In this document: positions 39,075 through 53,089 of the stretch, piece after piece | Numbering within the stretch: the stretch's first letter is position 1 | Layout: each line of letters starts with the position of its first letter | Position numbers and translations under genes: made by a program | Notes under the pieces: generated by a model | What the model saw: the letters and a program-made list of their open reading frames with translations, nothing else | What the model was told of the DNA's origin: nothing | Databases searched by the model: none | Assembly (NCBI GenBank): GCA_008694505.1 | Contig: VZDJ01007755.1 | Span: 10,806,771 to 10,870,770 of the forward strand | Length of the DNA stretch: 64,000 nt | Direction: 5' to 3' | Origin: Cyanoderma ruficeps | Taxonomy: Eukaryota > Chordata > Aves > Passeriformes > Timaliidae

Positions 39075-42000
39075 AAGCCCCACACTCTTTTCAGCAAATC
39101 ACTGAATTGTCTCCACTGGCTTTCCTACTGCCATGGTTTTATTATGCTTACAATCATTTTGTGTTCTAGTGCTCGATTATACACAGAGACTCAGATTAAA
39201 TGCATTGATAACAATCACCCTTGAAGGTATAACTAGGCACAAAGCAAATTGTTTTTTCATGCACATTTTAATAGCTGCTCCATTTTATATGGCACATTCT
39301 TGGCTCCCGAAGGCAATCAGAAAAGGACTCTTACTCTGAGGAGGGAGCGCACACTGTAGCGTCACACAGAACACTTCAGCGAGTGAACAAGTTCTAACAA
39401 TAGCATGGCAGAGCCAGGGCTGTTAAAAACGACTTCTAATTTTACTCATCTGGAACAGTACTGTTCAGATCTTTATTTTTATCCTTCTTTACCGTGGGGA
39501 CAAGGTGTTAACTCATTGGAAGGGTATGGCCCTTGAAGTCTGCACCGCAGAACAACCGCAAGACAATTGCCCTTTCTGTTTGTCTTTCTTTACCATGAGT
39601 TACTCAAATCTTCAATTAACTAAACAGAGAAGTGGCAATCATGTCACTGTGAGACACTGGAGACTTGCAGTCAGTAATCCCCAGGAAGCAGCCCGACAAC
39701 TTTGGCAACTAAGTCCTAACACAAGATTGCATGTCATTTTCCAAACAGATATTTCAGATTCTTCAGGATGCTGTTTCTGGATATATTTTGGCTCTAACTT
39801 CAATGATTTTTAAAATCTTCATTGTCTCTATTCCCCAAATAAAAATATCATGCTTATTAGACACCTTTTCCTTTCAGGAGTTTAAATACAATTTCACTTC
39901 TGTTTATTCTAACAGATACTGACCAATGTTTTTCAAATCTATTGTGCAGACTTGGCCTGACAATTTTGATCTATTTATAAAACAGAGAAAGTAATCAGAA
40001 ATTCTAGAAACGTAACAATGGATACAACAGCTTACAAAACCAAGACTCTTCCTGCAAGTGAAGGTTTCACTTACCTCTGCTGTCAGTTCTAGGGGACATT
40101 TGTGATAGAAAAGCATTGATGATACAGCAAAACATAATCATGAATAGTAAAGTATCACTCTAGTTCACCTGTGGAAAGAATTGTAACAAGGAAAATGAAA
40201 ATATCTTGACAGTGAAGCTGGTTTTAGCAAAAAAAAGAAAGGAATTTTAGGGGTTTTTTTTAACTAAAAGTTGAGAATTTAGAAATTAAGATGAATGGTT
40301 ATAAGAAAATATTTTAAATACTAAAATTGAATATTTCTTAGGTGCAAATTTTTTCATTGTCACCTGACACTTATGTCAATTTTTTGTCCTTAGATCACCT
40401 GAGAAGTAATCCCCTTTTCCTCCTGAACTTTCGTAACTGAAATAATGCTCAGAAAATAAATATTACAAAACTGAATCTCGTGGATTTAAAAAAAAAAATC
40501 TATTTTGATTCTGTTTCCAGCCATTTCCATGTAAGTATCATGATGTCAATTTAGCGTTTTTGGCTTTACCAATATCTACCAGCACAGGAGACCACTGGGG
40601 AAAATGTTCATTTTCAAGAATAATGAAAGTGTTTGCTTTGGTCTCATGTGAAATGTTGAGAAACTCTGGCTACAGTTCAGATTATTCCCATTCAAAAATC
40701 AATGAACTTGTGTTTTAACCCCTATTTCCTTGAGTGTCTGAGCTGTTGCCCTTGTGTGTGAACTTCTCCCTTAGCTTCCAGTTTGCTTCTACCTCTCTTT
40801 GTGTGGATGACTTGTGTAGTCCGTGTTAGATCTGGGGTCTTCCAGGAGTTCCTTCTGATTTTTCATGTTTTGCAAGAACAACCTCTGCATTAGTCTCTTT
40901 CCCTTTGTTGCAGAAATTATCTAATTTGGTCAATGAGTGAAAGCAGACTAGAAGAGAATTAAATGGAGCAATCACACAGTATTTGGTGTCCTTCAGGTCA
41001 TCTGTGTCTCGTTCTTGGTAACTGCTGCCAATTTCCTAGAGGGAAACTAAATACATGCAGTATGACAAAGTAGACACCCTTTTTCACAAATCTCAATTTG
41101 ATACCTAATAGGGATATAACTTCCTTCCATTGTGCAACTTCTTATGATGACAAACCAGCTGCCTCATTGTTTCTACAATCCTTTGTCAGCCTCTCCTGTC
41201 CTCTCTCTCTCCACTGAAGCCATATGGTTGGAAGGGTATCTCTGATCAGAGAACCATTTCTTTCCCTTCTCTTTCTGCCTTGCCCATGTGATCCAAGGAA
41301 AATGAAATAACTTACAATCACAACAAAACAGATGGTCTGCTTTGGAAACCTTTTTTTTTCAATATTTGTAACTCTAGTCAGATGACCAGCCATGAAAAGA
41401 AGTAGTATGTAAAAGGATTAAAGCAATTGGAAGAAGAATGTTTCAGAGGAGCTAAGAATAAGAAGAATCAGTACAAATGTCCAGGTTTTATAGACCTCTT
41501 CCAGCCCTGTCAAACCATGCACAAATGTGTGAACGGGACTGGTTGGATGAAGTATATAAGTGTGCAAAATAAAAAGTACTCTATTTCTTCTTATAACGAG
41601 CCTACAGTGTCAGTTGTTCTAAATGTTCTGCAGTTCTGCCCTAAGCCTTTCTGTGCTGTTCATTGTCAGGCTCATTCAATAAGCCTAAGGTCACGAGACT
41701 TCACAGATCAGGCTTAAAATGAGGCTGGAAAGTCCAAAACTAGCATCCTGCTTCTTCTAACAGAGAAAGTGAAAATTAAATGGGCAAGGAAACTGGATTT
41801 CCTTGCATCCCTAGAAGTTTGCTACAGGCAGGCTAGATGTAGCTGTATTGCTGCTAACCATGCTCTTTCTGTTATGTGGTTGAAGGACGTCTGTCACTAC
41901 AGCATTTTTCAAAAATAGTATCCTACTTTGATAGTAAATATACTATTTATAAAGTTTCAGGAAAATTGGAAGGAATCTTGCACTGTGTTTTGATTTGGCA

Positions 42001-44760
42001 CATCATCATTACACTATAAGGAAGCTGTACTGGATGGACACTGAAGTCCATCTTTTGCAGACAAAAGTTATGAGGCTGACTAGAAATGATTACACAGATT
42101 AGCTGAAGGTCCAATGAAGGATTTGGAAGAGGAGCCAAACAGACATGTAATATTCACTGAATGGCATCTACAGCTACTTGCTGTAATGATTTTCCAACCA
42201 TAACAAGCCGAAGTTCAGAAGAGGAAAAACGTTTATAACCAGCATCCAGAATAATGGAAAGTTCATACTTGTCTGTCTCCATTTTCCTGAGTCAATATCA
42301 TCCTGGTACTTCTGCTTTCTCAATTAAGATGATTGCCACAAGATGGGAACATTTCAGGTATTGGTGATATAAACCAAGAGGATGGCAAGCAACAGGGTCG
42401 TGAAGAGATGAAATGGTTGCTAGTTTAGAGTTAGCTTTGAGATATGATTCTAATTCAGTTTACACTATCAGCACTGTGGATTATAGGTGTGTTGTTTAAA
42501 TCAACACAACATGCAGGAATTTAGTTTCTAAAACTAGAAATTGTGGCTCAGAATTGATTCATAAAATCCTCAACCTACTGAGTTCTGACCTCCTCCTGAG
42601 GTGCATTTGTCACACAAATGCTTTAAAGTGTTGTAAAATGAAAGAAGAGACAGATGAACTCCAAAAGTCTGATTTTTTTTGCTACTGTTTTTCCACTTTG
42701 GTTGTTTTTTCTCAACCTGCTAATTCTAAAAATAGGCTAATATCTAATCTTTATATTACAATTTTTTTTATGAGAAGATCATCTCTGGCTGATATTTGAA
42801 ACACAAGAAATAAGAAAATCTCATGCAGTAGAAATTTGAAATGAAAAACCCACAGGCCACACTCTCTTCATAAGTTGATTCTCTGTAAACATCCATATTC
42901 TCTTTTTTCTCTTAGTATAATTTTTACTTTTCCCACCCAGGCAGATTGCTTTTCATCATGGCCCAGCATGACATTATTCTTCCAAGAAAATGTAGGTTTG
43001 AAAAACGAGACATTGTCATTACAGATTTATCAAGAACAATGTTCCAGGGAGCATCTGCAAATTTGGTGCAGGGAAAATGGTCATTTCCTCTCATAAACAT
43101 AGAAGAAATGGCAATATCCTGAATCTGTTCTGTGAAAATTCACTCCTTTTCACTGATGTTTTCTAGGTAGTAAAATTAGACCTCAGTCTGCCAACGTCAG
43201 GATGTATCATTGCATCTGCCAATGGCATTAGAAGGCAATGTGAATATCCAGAGCAGTCAGCAGAAAACCACGTGCAACTCGATAGCAGTGGCACGGCAGA
43301 GGACAAGGAACTGCCTGCAGACCCAAAAACACTGTTAGTGAAATCCCATTTTATTGCCTCTGGTAGTCTTGTCTTCTCTCCTCTCTGCTTTACATGCAGC
43401 AGCTACTCCAACAAATGCAGTAAAACAATATGGGTCTCAAAATCAGTCTGAGAAGAGAATCAGACCTCAGTCTCCAAAAGTAGGTCAAGGACTCTGTTTG
43501 TCAATAGAGGAAAATGTTGGATCTGGCAGGCCATAAGCAGCAAACGGGCACAACCAGCCAGTGATACCAGCCAGTGGCGCACAGCCATTCCCCAAAAGAA
43601 AGGTACTTTCAGAGTCTGGGCCCCAGAAGAGGAAATTAGTGGCCATATCTCTGGACACTCAAAATAAATCTTCTTCATTAGATTGCACTTTATATGCACT
43701 TGATTTTTCACTGGAGTTAAGTTTCCATTACCTTATTTTCCTTGCAGATTGAGGAAGAAAATACAATTTGAGTATTTTGGCACTTTAAATGAAAAAAGTA
43801 GTGAATATGCAGCCTGAAGGAGCTCAGGGGGTTGATTTCTGTTCCCTCCAGTAGGTATAAGAAAAACAAAATAATGGAAGCTTGACCCAAGTAAGTGAAT
43901 AAATGAATTTACAAGGGATAGCTAATTTCTGTCTTGGACTGCCTGCAATTATGAATGTTTATTAACTAGTCTGTCTGGCTTTTGAAGGAAAAGAGTGCAG
44001 GAATCCCTGGAGCAATGCAGCTCTAACAGAATTATCAGTCAAAATTTTAAAAAAATAAGCCCAAGCAGAATGCCAAACAGTACAAAACTTCCAGTGCTAC
44101 TGGTGGGCTTAACATTGCCTGAAGTGAGCCAGCCTTGCATGCACAGTGGGCCTATTGACTGCTCAGGAACCACTAGCATGAGTAAGGGGATGTCAGGAAT
44201 GACTGGGTGCTCTGTCCTGCTGAGATAAAAAACAGGTGGTCAAAGCCCAATCCAGCAGCAGACGAAAGCATGTGAGTACACTTACTGACTTCAAAGGCAC
44301 AGCCCACATGTTTAATGTTAAGGATGTGCTAAAGTCTTTTGCTAAACTGGAGCTCATGAGATTTCAGAGATCTTCACTCCCAGTGACTTTGAGGTTAGCT
44401 GAAGTAGCCTGTTAAGTCTGTATTTTCCCAAAGGATAGCACTGAGACTTTCTCCTGCTGTTTTGGTAAAAAAAATAAGGATATCTTAGAAATGTTTTCCT
44501 TTAGGAAGTCATCCAGCCTTAGGAGGGAACTTTCCCACTAACAGTCTTTTTAAAAAATTAGAAAAAAACCCTAAACACTGAAATATTTATTTCTGTGTTG
44601 CCAATATGTCACAGATAGGTCCATTAATGTCCATATCTCATATGCTGAGGCTTAGAGAATGCTGGAATCAGCAATGCAACAAACAGCTATAGCAGACATA
44701 GCTTTTTAATCTCCTCACTTCAAGATATTTTTAAGTAGCTCATCATTTTCATGGGCTCCG

Positions 44761-44829
44761 TGCACACAGCGATGTGCAAGTCTATTTGAGTGCACAACCA
44801 CTTTTGTATGTGCAAGCCACACGGTTGCA
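44761..44829. repeat. Cluster of TGCA-centred words
   Basis: TGCA occurs at 44761, 44775, 44791, 44811 and 44826, in TGCACA or TGCAAG contexts, at spacings of 14, 16, 20 and 15 bases. It may be a decayed short tandem repeat. Confidence 0.5.
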
Positions 44830-47800
44830 CAAACCAGAAGATAGATCCCCAAGTGGTCATTTGTACATAAATATCCCAAATACAGACCAGCCTTGGCAGA
44901 AATACCTACAGCTGTAAACAGTTACACTTAGCATATTTGAATGCAAATCTTGGTAATCCCTTTTTTAAGATATAGGAATGTAGGATGAAAAGGGAAATCC
45001 TGGGGCTTCAAATCTATCTCCTGCAAACTTAGAAAATGTTGTCCCATCCTGAGTTGATTGAGCTTCTTACTGAACTAGATACAACTCTCTTTTACCCCTC
45101 CTATTCCTTGTTAGTAAGAAACTCATTCTAATTTTCCAATCTGAATGTATTCGTGTTCAGTTTTAGAACAGTTACTTTTGAACAGTCGTTTTCCTTAATC
45201 AGCTCTTCTGACTTCCTCGGGCTACCTGCTTTCATGTGTAAGTATGTTGAGAAAAAATTCATTTCTCTCCCCTCTCAATCTTTTTCTCTTTATGAACTAA
45301 TTGGATTCATATTTTTTCATCTGTGTAGGCACAGCCCTTAGACAGGTGTGGTGCTCAGACTGCATCACCCGAGGAACAATTCAAGCTGGCAGAGTGATTT
45401 AGTGACACTCCTGTGAGTCAACAGTTCTGCCCAGCTTTCCCTGTGCCAAAAGCTGGTAGTCATCTGTCTTATGCTCTTTCCAGCAGTCACTGGCTCCTGG
45501 CTGTTTAAAGTACTGCATTATAACTAGTGGAAAAAATAGCCCTGTAAGATAAAGATTTCATCTAAAAAGAGAATCCGTCTCTTAGAAATTGGATTATAAT
45601 TTATTTTAACAATGCAATTTCTGCTCTGCAGTATGAACAGTGCACTTCACAGTGTTTCCCTGGGCTGTCATCAGACAGAAGTCTCCTGCTGCTGCCAGCA
45701 TTTTGCACTATGCACACTGTTCTACGTATGCCTTTCATGTCTGGCTACTGAGTATGTTTCCTGGCTCATCTCTAGAAGACCTACATTTTCATTTAAGCTT
45801 TCATGCCTACCCTAAATCCAACAGTATGATTGCTTGGCCCCGTGCACTCAGGATCATGTGTTGCACACCATAGTCACTACTCACCAAACAAAAACTAACA
45901 TCCTGTGGTCTTTTATTATGAAGCGATTAATGCTGGAGCATGAGTCATTTTGCTGTTCCTAGTACATTTGTTTCAGCTGCCTGGAGTGTCTCATGAAAGA
46001 TGGAAAGGTACTGTAGCATACTTTGGGATTTTGTCTTCTGTTCCAGGGTCCCAGATGCTTTATATTCACAATAGGATATACTGCATATGTATCTGTCAGC
46101 CCTCAAAATGCTCATCAGCCTTACTCTTTCCTTCATGACCAATGTAGTTTCAACTACTACACTGGATAGGTGTTTTTATGTATTTAGTATCAGCTTATTC
46201 ACACATTTCTTTCTACTGGATTTGGTGAGATCATGTGTTCATGCCCCACTCAAAGGTAAAGTAATCGGATTTCTGTGTTCCAAAATCTCAGTAATTTCAT
46301 CCTCTCCAGAACTAAGATATCTCTTTACCTGTGTATCAGAGCTCTGGTGACAATTGCTGTAGTCTACTTCCTTTATTTGTCACAGACCATCTTCTAAAAC
46401 CCTGCAAGGTGTATCCATGCAACATCTTACCTTGCCCTTCAGTTCTAAGAGGTGCCTAAATTCATCCTGTGCCCACTTGGGCAAGCACCTTTGTTCTTCC
46501 AATGCCAGAGATAAGCATTTGGAAGTCCAGCCCTCCAGAAGCCTTGGCCAGCCTCCAATACCAGAGTACAAGCCTTTCCTCTGTCTAGTGCCAGGTGCAC
46601 TTAAAAATTAATCAATATACAAATCTTGAATAAGGGCATCATCACCATGTTTTGTTCATGTGAGATCCAGTCAGACACATCTGCTTTTCACTCACACCTG
46701 CCCAGTCTGCCTTATCCCCAGTCTGGGTTGGCACAGAAGAAAAACCAAACAGCTTTACATTATCAGAAACAATCTTATTGACTCTTCTTTTCTTTCTCCT
46801 GAAGACTTTTTACTTTTACAGACATGATATATATTTTATGTCCTTTAAATTTAGAAAAAAAACCCACAAACTTGTAATGATTTACTGCAAACATTTAAGA
46901 GAGAGGGAAGCAGACTGTTGACACTAGGGTATCCCTTGGATGGTTTTTGCTTAGGGCATAAATTCGTGGTGCATAGTCCAAAGGAACAATCACAGTTGCT
47001 TAGAAGTGTGTCTATGTAGACACAGTCACCATAGTTCCAGAGCTGCTTTGTTTGATTGTACTTAAAGCCTGATATATCACTTACATTTTTCTTTACTCCT
47101 TCAAATGCCTGCTTGCTGGTATCTCACCATACGCCCACTATGTGCTAACTGTCTCAAGAGTTCACAGGCTTCTGATAAGCATGTGCAGAATCTAGAAAGA
47201 TAAGTTAGGCATCCTTATAAATCACTGAACTTCTTCCCACCCTTTAGTTCCTAAACACTCTACATTTTTCAGAGTGCAACTGGAGTCTCTCAAAAGTCAA
47301 CAGATGTCTAGGATCAGAAGCACGGGTTTTCTGACTGGTTCTGTGCCTGTTTCAACAGGTGTATTGTTACCTCTTCACTGCAGGACTGACAGTTCCCTCT
47401 GCCCACTGTTCCCTGGAGCTAAAGAAATTCTCTGTATTCTCACTGCCTACATGTCCAATGTGCTTCTATCTATCATAGCTCACCATCAAGCAGCCTCCAA
47501 CTCCTCAAATATATGCTTTGTTTGGCTTTGTATGTTGGGTGAAAGCCAGAGTGACTGTTCTTCCTTTTTCACATTGAGGATGCTTTGGTGTTGAACTGGA
47601 GCGCAGTCCAACAAAGTCTACAAAGATTTGTAGTTCCCTATCTTTCTACATGGGAAGCTCCACGTGTCATTCTCGTGTGACAGCTAATGGAAACTTTAAT
47701 TTTTCTAATTATGGTTATTGCCTAAGATCAAGCCACAAACACTCACACATAAACAGTGCCATACTTTCTCCTAGAACAGGATCCCTGCTCTAGCTCAGGG

Positions 47801-48884
47801 CTACTAATCTCTCCAATGTCTCGATTCATTAATTTCTTGATGGCCTTTGCTGCCTACCTATGGACTCAGGCTATTTGCATTGTAAACTGCTTGAACTTGG
47901 TCTCATTTTTGCAGTCTAACTAACAGTAACTGCTGGGATAATATTGGGCCTGGCTATATAATATCATTGAAATTAGAAAGATTTCTATCCATCATAGGAA
48001 ATAGAGGAGAACCTCAAGAGTTTTTATAGCAAGCACCAATGAAATTATTAGCCAGAACATGCACAATATCAGGGGATCCCAGGCTATGGTCTGAGTTTTA
48101 TGTTAGTCTAGCAGCAAAGTTGCAAGATTTGTTTTCCCAAAAAAGCATGACTGCACATAGACTACTTACTCAAAGAGAACCTTGCTTTGTGCCATTGCCC
48201 ATCTCACATGCAGAGATTATACGGAAAATATTTGCTGATATTGTGGCAAACACTTCAACTGCTTGAACAATCATCAGCCACTGCTCCAAGCTTGACCATG
48301 TGTGTGTAACCAGTATAGATGTAGCCTACAGCACCCACAGAAATCTGTTCACTTTGTCATCCAGGTAGCCTTGTTGCCAGCAGAATCAATATTTGTCTTT
48401 TTAGGCATTCAAATTCCTTTATTTTTGTTCAGGTTGCATCTAGGTTTCTCTCTACTTTATCATTTGAGGACACAGTGTTTTACAGCCATCACCTTAATGG
48501 TTCGAATCCTGGATATCCTTTATGGCTTCTGGAACTTGTTTTATTCCACTGTTTAATTTCTAACTCCTCTCCTTGACTCTTTACAGAGACTACAAACTCT
48601 TCTGTGATGTATAGCTCTACTCAGAAACCCATCAGTCCCAACAGCTCTCCCTCTTATATTTTTTACTGGAAGTCAATAATGTTTTGTTTGATTTCAAGGT
48701 CTAGTGTCTACTGTATTACCAACCTTAGGGTTCCCCAGTAGGCAATAATACAAAAAAGACCATGTTCTTTAAGAGGCCCTTCTTGAACAGGGCTGGTTTT
48801 AAAGATACTGCACTTGCAACCCAACAGCTGGGCAAAGGCTCATTTCCTCATGCTCCTCTCAAGCTCTTCTTCCTTACAGCCTGC

Positions 48885-49090
48885 AGTCCTTAGACTGGGT
48901 ATTAGGGAGAAATTATTTACAGCAAGAGTGGTCAAACACTGGAACTGGTTTCCTAGGGAGGTGGTTGATGCCCCGAATCTATCAGTGTTTAACATGCATT
49001 TGGACAATGTCCTTAATAACATCCTTCAACTTTTGGTCAGGCCTGAAGTGCTCGGGCAACTGGACTTGTAGGTACCTTCCAACTGAAATA
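48885..49090 (+). mobile_element. CR1 LINE 3' end with pentamer-type tail
   Basis: TTAGACTGGGTATTAGGGAG, AAATTATTTACAGCAAGAGT, GGTCAAACACTGGAACTGGT, TTCCTAGGGAGGTGGTTGAT and GGACAATGTCCTTAATAACA match the sense 3' end of an avian CR1 type. The final block GTAGGTACCTTCCAACTGAA leads straight into the TTCTA array, which is this subfamily's own tail. The 5' portion is missing; the boundary near 48885 is approximate. It reads in the opposite direction to the copies at 14817, 26480 and 58319. Confidence 0.9.
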
Positions 49091-49163
49091 TTCTATTCTA
49101 TTCTATTCTATTCTATTCTATTCTATTCTATTCTATTCTATTCTATTCTATTCTATTCTATTC
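49089..49163 (+). repeat. (TTCTA)n microsatellite grown from the CR1 tail
   Basis: Fourteen perfect TTCTA units occupy 49091-49160, with partial units on each side. The array begins at the exact end of the CR1 copy, so it is an expanded CR1 3' tail. A + strand open frame runs through it and yields a Ser-Ile-Leu-Phe-Tyr repeat, which is an artefact of the array. Confidence 0.97.
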
Positions 49164-52153
49164 CCTTTCTTAATGTTCAGCACAGGTTGCTGCAGGAAGG
49201 AAGCCACCACGTAAGATATTCTCTCACCCCCTTTCTACTGATAAGAGTAAGCCAAAAAAGCCCTACCTATTCTTTCACCCCAGGTTCCAAGCTGCCTCAG
49301 ATAACCTGCAAAGAGGAAAGGGATCCTTGCTCCACTCCACTCAGACATAGTTCAAGTCACAATCTAGAAACAGTTCTTTAGGTACCAGCCTTTAAACAAT
49401 ATCACAAAATGTCCATTGCTGAAGAAAGACATCTGCATCCTCTGGATTACTTAAAACAAACATCTGGCGGCCGTGGCTTCCTCAGCTTTGCTGTTGTATG
49501 CAGTAAATGGAAGTCTCAGCTCCCACAACTGTCATTTGGCTTCAGCAAGCACTATGACTCCCCTTTTGTGAGAAATGAAGAATAATATAGCTAAATCCCA
49601 GTTTCAGAGCTAGCAAACACCAAAGGTCCAGTCCCTCCTGCTGTTGCTAAAAGCTGACTTCCCACTTCCAGGGATTAACAAACTATGCAGACATTCTTAG
49701 GAACTGAAAAATCAGCAGACTTCTGCTTTGCAAGCTCCATCAGAAATGAGTAGAGCTACTCCCCACCTCACTGCCATAAGCAGCAATTTTCAAAGCCTTG
49801 GATCAACAGTGATATTAATATCAAGCAAACTTTTGATTCTCATCTTTGAATCTTGATGCATCTCAAGTGAAGCAAAGTCTTCAGCAAAGTGTGGCCTAAG
49901 CAAATAAATACTCATAATAATAAGCTAAATCCAGAGAGCTAGCACCCAATAAAAGCAATGAAAAAGGCATCAGTGTCTGCAAAAGCTTTCTGGGGTCCCA
50001 ACACTCTCAGGGAAGAGTATGGCTCTGGTTCACTCTGTATTCCCATAAATCATTCCCATACCAGAAGTCCCCGCTGAGGCTGTAACAATGCACACTGTAT
50101 GCACTGCCCTGCCATTGTCTCTTTTGCTTTTGCCTAGGGAAAATACACTCATTCTGCTGACAGTAAAGGCTCTGTGGCCACAGAGCTGAAAACTAGGTTC
50201 TTCTCCAACACAAACAAAACTAAGTTAAAAGGGAGAGAAAACACACAGGGGAACAGTGCCTGTATCTCAAGTAGAGCTACATCTTTTCTCACCTCAGCTG
50301 TGCTCTGAGAGATGAAAACATAGGTAACACAGGCAATGATTACAAAGCCCTTTTTAAAAGGGAGGGTTGCAGAGACCCTCTGAAAGTTTCTTTCCTGCTT
50401 TATGTGTAAAACCCCAAAATGAAACATATATCTTTACTTTCCAAAGAGATTTATCTTATCTGTCTTATTACATCAGGTTCCTTAAAGCCTCAAGAGGAAA
50501 AAGGTTTTTAGTTTCATAATTAGCAGCATTCAGGCAGAAAGTGGTCATGGAGTGATCTGTGAATTGCATAAAATAATTTGTACCATTTTGAGACCTCTCA
50601 GTAATTCAATTATGGCTTCAAGAACCCATCTTCTACTAAACCAATTGTCTCTGCTGATCACTAAATTTTCCACCTTAAAGCAGATTTTGATATTTTTCCT
50701 GTAAATACAGGGTAGTCCCTGTATTATTCTATTGGGGCTATCAAACTCCTATGACTACAGTAAGAATCACAAAATTTTGGTTTTCTACCTTCTCCAAAGT
50801 ACACATCCACCTCCCCCCACTAGATTTCAAGAAGGTTTTTATCAATATATTTATTATTTGGTCATATTTCTATGCCTACACAGCTAATGGTAGCAGAAAG
50901 AACAGAACTGTGGTCAGATCTGCTATTAGCAAAAGGCAGAATAAGTGAGATGCAGCAGCTGAGGTAGTTTGTAGGGTGAATATTGGAGGTAGAACAGGGT
51001 TTGCTTGTTATACAAGTTTGCCTTTGACATTTCTGAGTGCACAGTCTGTCTCTTAAGATCAAAATTTGGTGATCTACTGCAACAATGACAATAAAGACCC
51101 TGTTAACTGCTGTTGAATCAATGGCCTTTGCACTGTACATACAGTACAAAATACATGCATAAGCCTGGCAGCTGCTAAACTCATTGATATATAACACCAG
51201 TCCCAAAATAGTGATATTTCACTTCTGGAGCTTTATAAATTGTTAAAGAAATAAAATCTGCCTTTGGGAAATAATGTTTCTCTATGTATCATCGAATCCA
51301 TTCCCTTCCTCCTCCTCTCCCTCCGAGATTAAAACAAATAGTGCTGAAGCTATAAATCATCCCTATTGGCACTGGAAAGCCCTCAGAGATGTTCTTTTTG
51401 TGCCATTTCAGTAGACAGAAAGTCTAATGTACAGAGAGGCGATGTTGCTTTTTTTTTCTTTCTTTTTGTAAGTAGAGAGTCAGAAAAACATGTCCCTCCT
51501 TGATCTCTTCAATGTACATCAATATTTCTTCAGTCATATTAAAGTTGTTGCACATGCTCAAAGTGGCTTCAGTGAAAATCACTGGGAAATGGAGCATGCC
51601 TGGGAATTTTTACTATAATTTTCTTGTGTAGAGGTGCATCTTGAAACACCATTTAAACACTGTAAGCAATGCCAGTAATAGGACTGAGTCAGTCACTCTG
51701 TCCTGAAATAAATATGGTTTTGAAAACTCATTTGCAGAAATTCAACCTCCATTTCTTGTTTTTCACTGAGCTCAGTCTCCCAGTCTATAACTGGATAAGT
51801 AATGATCCAAGAACTGGATTTGTATGATGAAAATTCAATTTAAGAATTTCAGTAGTTTATTTAAAATTACTTTTCTCCTATTATTCCTGAGAGTAGACTA
51901 CTTTCTTAGATATTGTTCCTGGCTTTTTGCAAATGTTGATCAAGCATTTCTGAAACATCCACCCACTTCCATTTTTCAGTAATACGAACTGTCTTTTTTT
52001 CACCCACCCATCATTTCTTTAGCTTCATTTCCTTTCCTTTCACTTGAAGAAATAGGGAAAACTGAAAGATTTTTTAGAGCTTTTAAGATTGGTAAACATG
52101 AGCTTTACATTACAATTTCCATCCGTTACAGCAAATTCGTAACCAAAAAGAGA

Positions 52154-52189
52154 CCCCTCTCTTTTCCCCTCTCTCTTTTTTTCCCCCTC
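52154..52189. repeat. Pure pyrimidine tract
   Basis: Thirty-six consecutive C/T bases made of alternating CCCC, CTCT and T runs, followed about 11 bases later by an A-run/C-run tract at 52201-52212. Confidence 0.85.
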
Positions 52190-52425
52190 ATTTCCAGAGG
52201 AAAAAAAACCCCAACCTCACAAAAAACCTAGGAGAAAACTAACCTTTTCTAGTAAGAGAGCAGAAACCTAATTTACTCATGGAAGCAAGTAAGTGAAATC
52301 ACTGTGTAGGCTATACCTTTTTCACTTTTAACTGTGCACAATACAATCAAAGCAGAATTGCCAGTTGTGCTATGTTCCTTTCCACTGCAATTGCTCTCCT
52401 CAGTGGAGAGTCACCTTTAGAAGAA

Positions 52426-52470
52426 ATGAATGGTGTAGAAGCATGGTGTTTAAAGCATGAATGGTGTAGA
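52426..52470 (+). repeat. Direct repeat of a 14-bp word
   Basis: ATGAATGGTGTAGA occurs at 52426-52439 and 52457-52470, 31 bases apart. It is probably a small local duplication. Confidence 0.85.
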
Positions 52471-53089
52471 TCCACCTCAGCACATCACTGCAGCATCTGA
52501 AACACCCCTAGGCACTCTCAGGCACAAATACAAGTATATAAAATTAGCTGATAGGAGTCTGAGTCATTGAATCCAACTTGCTTAACTGAGCACACAGAGA
52601 GCCCATCAGTAACCGTGGCATTACTCTGTGTGTGTGATTAAGAGCGTGGAAGTATTTTTGAAGCACTGGAACTAAAGAGAGGGGAAAATATCCTGCTTTA
52701 TCACAGCAAATTGTATCACTTTGATCTTAGGCATATTTAGGCCTTTGTAAGCTTTCTCTACTAATCTCTGGTTTAATAGGCATGAGCTGAATTCCGATTC
52801 CTACGTCAGTTGAGGTAAGCACAGTCTCTTCAGAGCAGGTTCTAAGAGTCTGTGAGACCCCAGGAAGGGGTGGGGGAGCTCTGCAGTCATATACATGTTT
52901 TATTCTCCAGCTGAGCATTTTTCACAAGTGCTCTGTCCACATACAGGCACATCCCAAGCCTGTCCTTATCTCTGAACAGCTCCCTTCCCGCCTTCTGACA
53001 CAGGTAAATCATTTTTGCTGAGAAGTTTGAGTTTTGGTTTACTCTGTGCTCGCCCCCATACTGAATCAGCATCTGCTACCATCACATAA

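Larger units (their letters stand above)
37293..48884. other. Non-coding stretch without a recognised gene
   Basis: About 11.6 kb. It contains a pure pyrimidine tract (39036-39074) and a run of five TGCA words (44761-44829). Open frames of up to 106 codons (47274-47594) show no domain. I recognise no mobile element in it, although old, heavily decayed ones could be present. Confidence 0.65.

Noticed and set aside
48499..48509. tRNA T-loop-like GGTTCGAATCC
   Set aside because: The flanking bases do not form a five-pair T stem, and no box A, anticodon arm or acceptor stem is found at the right distance.
48965..49381. 138-codon open frame with a Ser-Ile-Leu-Phe-Tyr repeat
   Set aside because: It is the CR1 3' end plus the TTCTA microsatellite read as protein.
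50960..50976. let-7-like TGAGGTAGTTTGTAGGG
   Set aside because: It lacks the full mature sequence, and no complementary arm lies nearby to make a microRNA hairpin.
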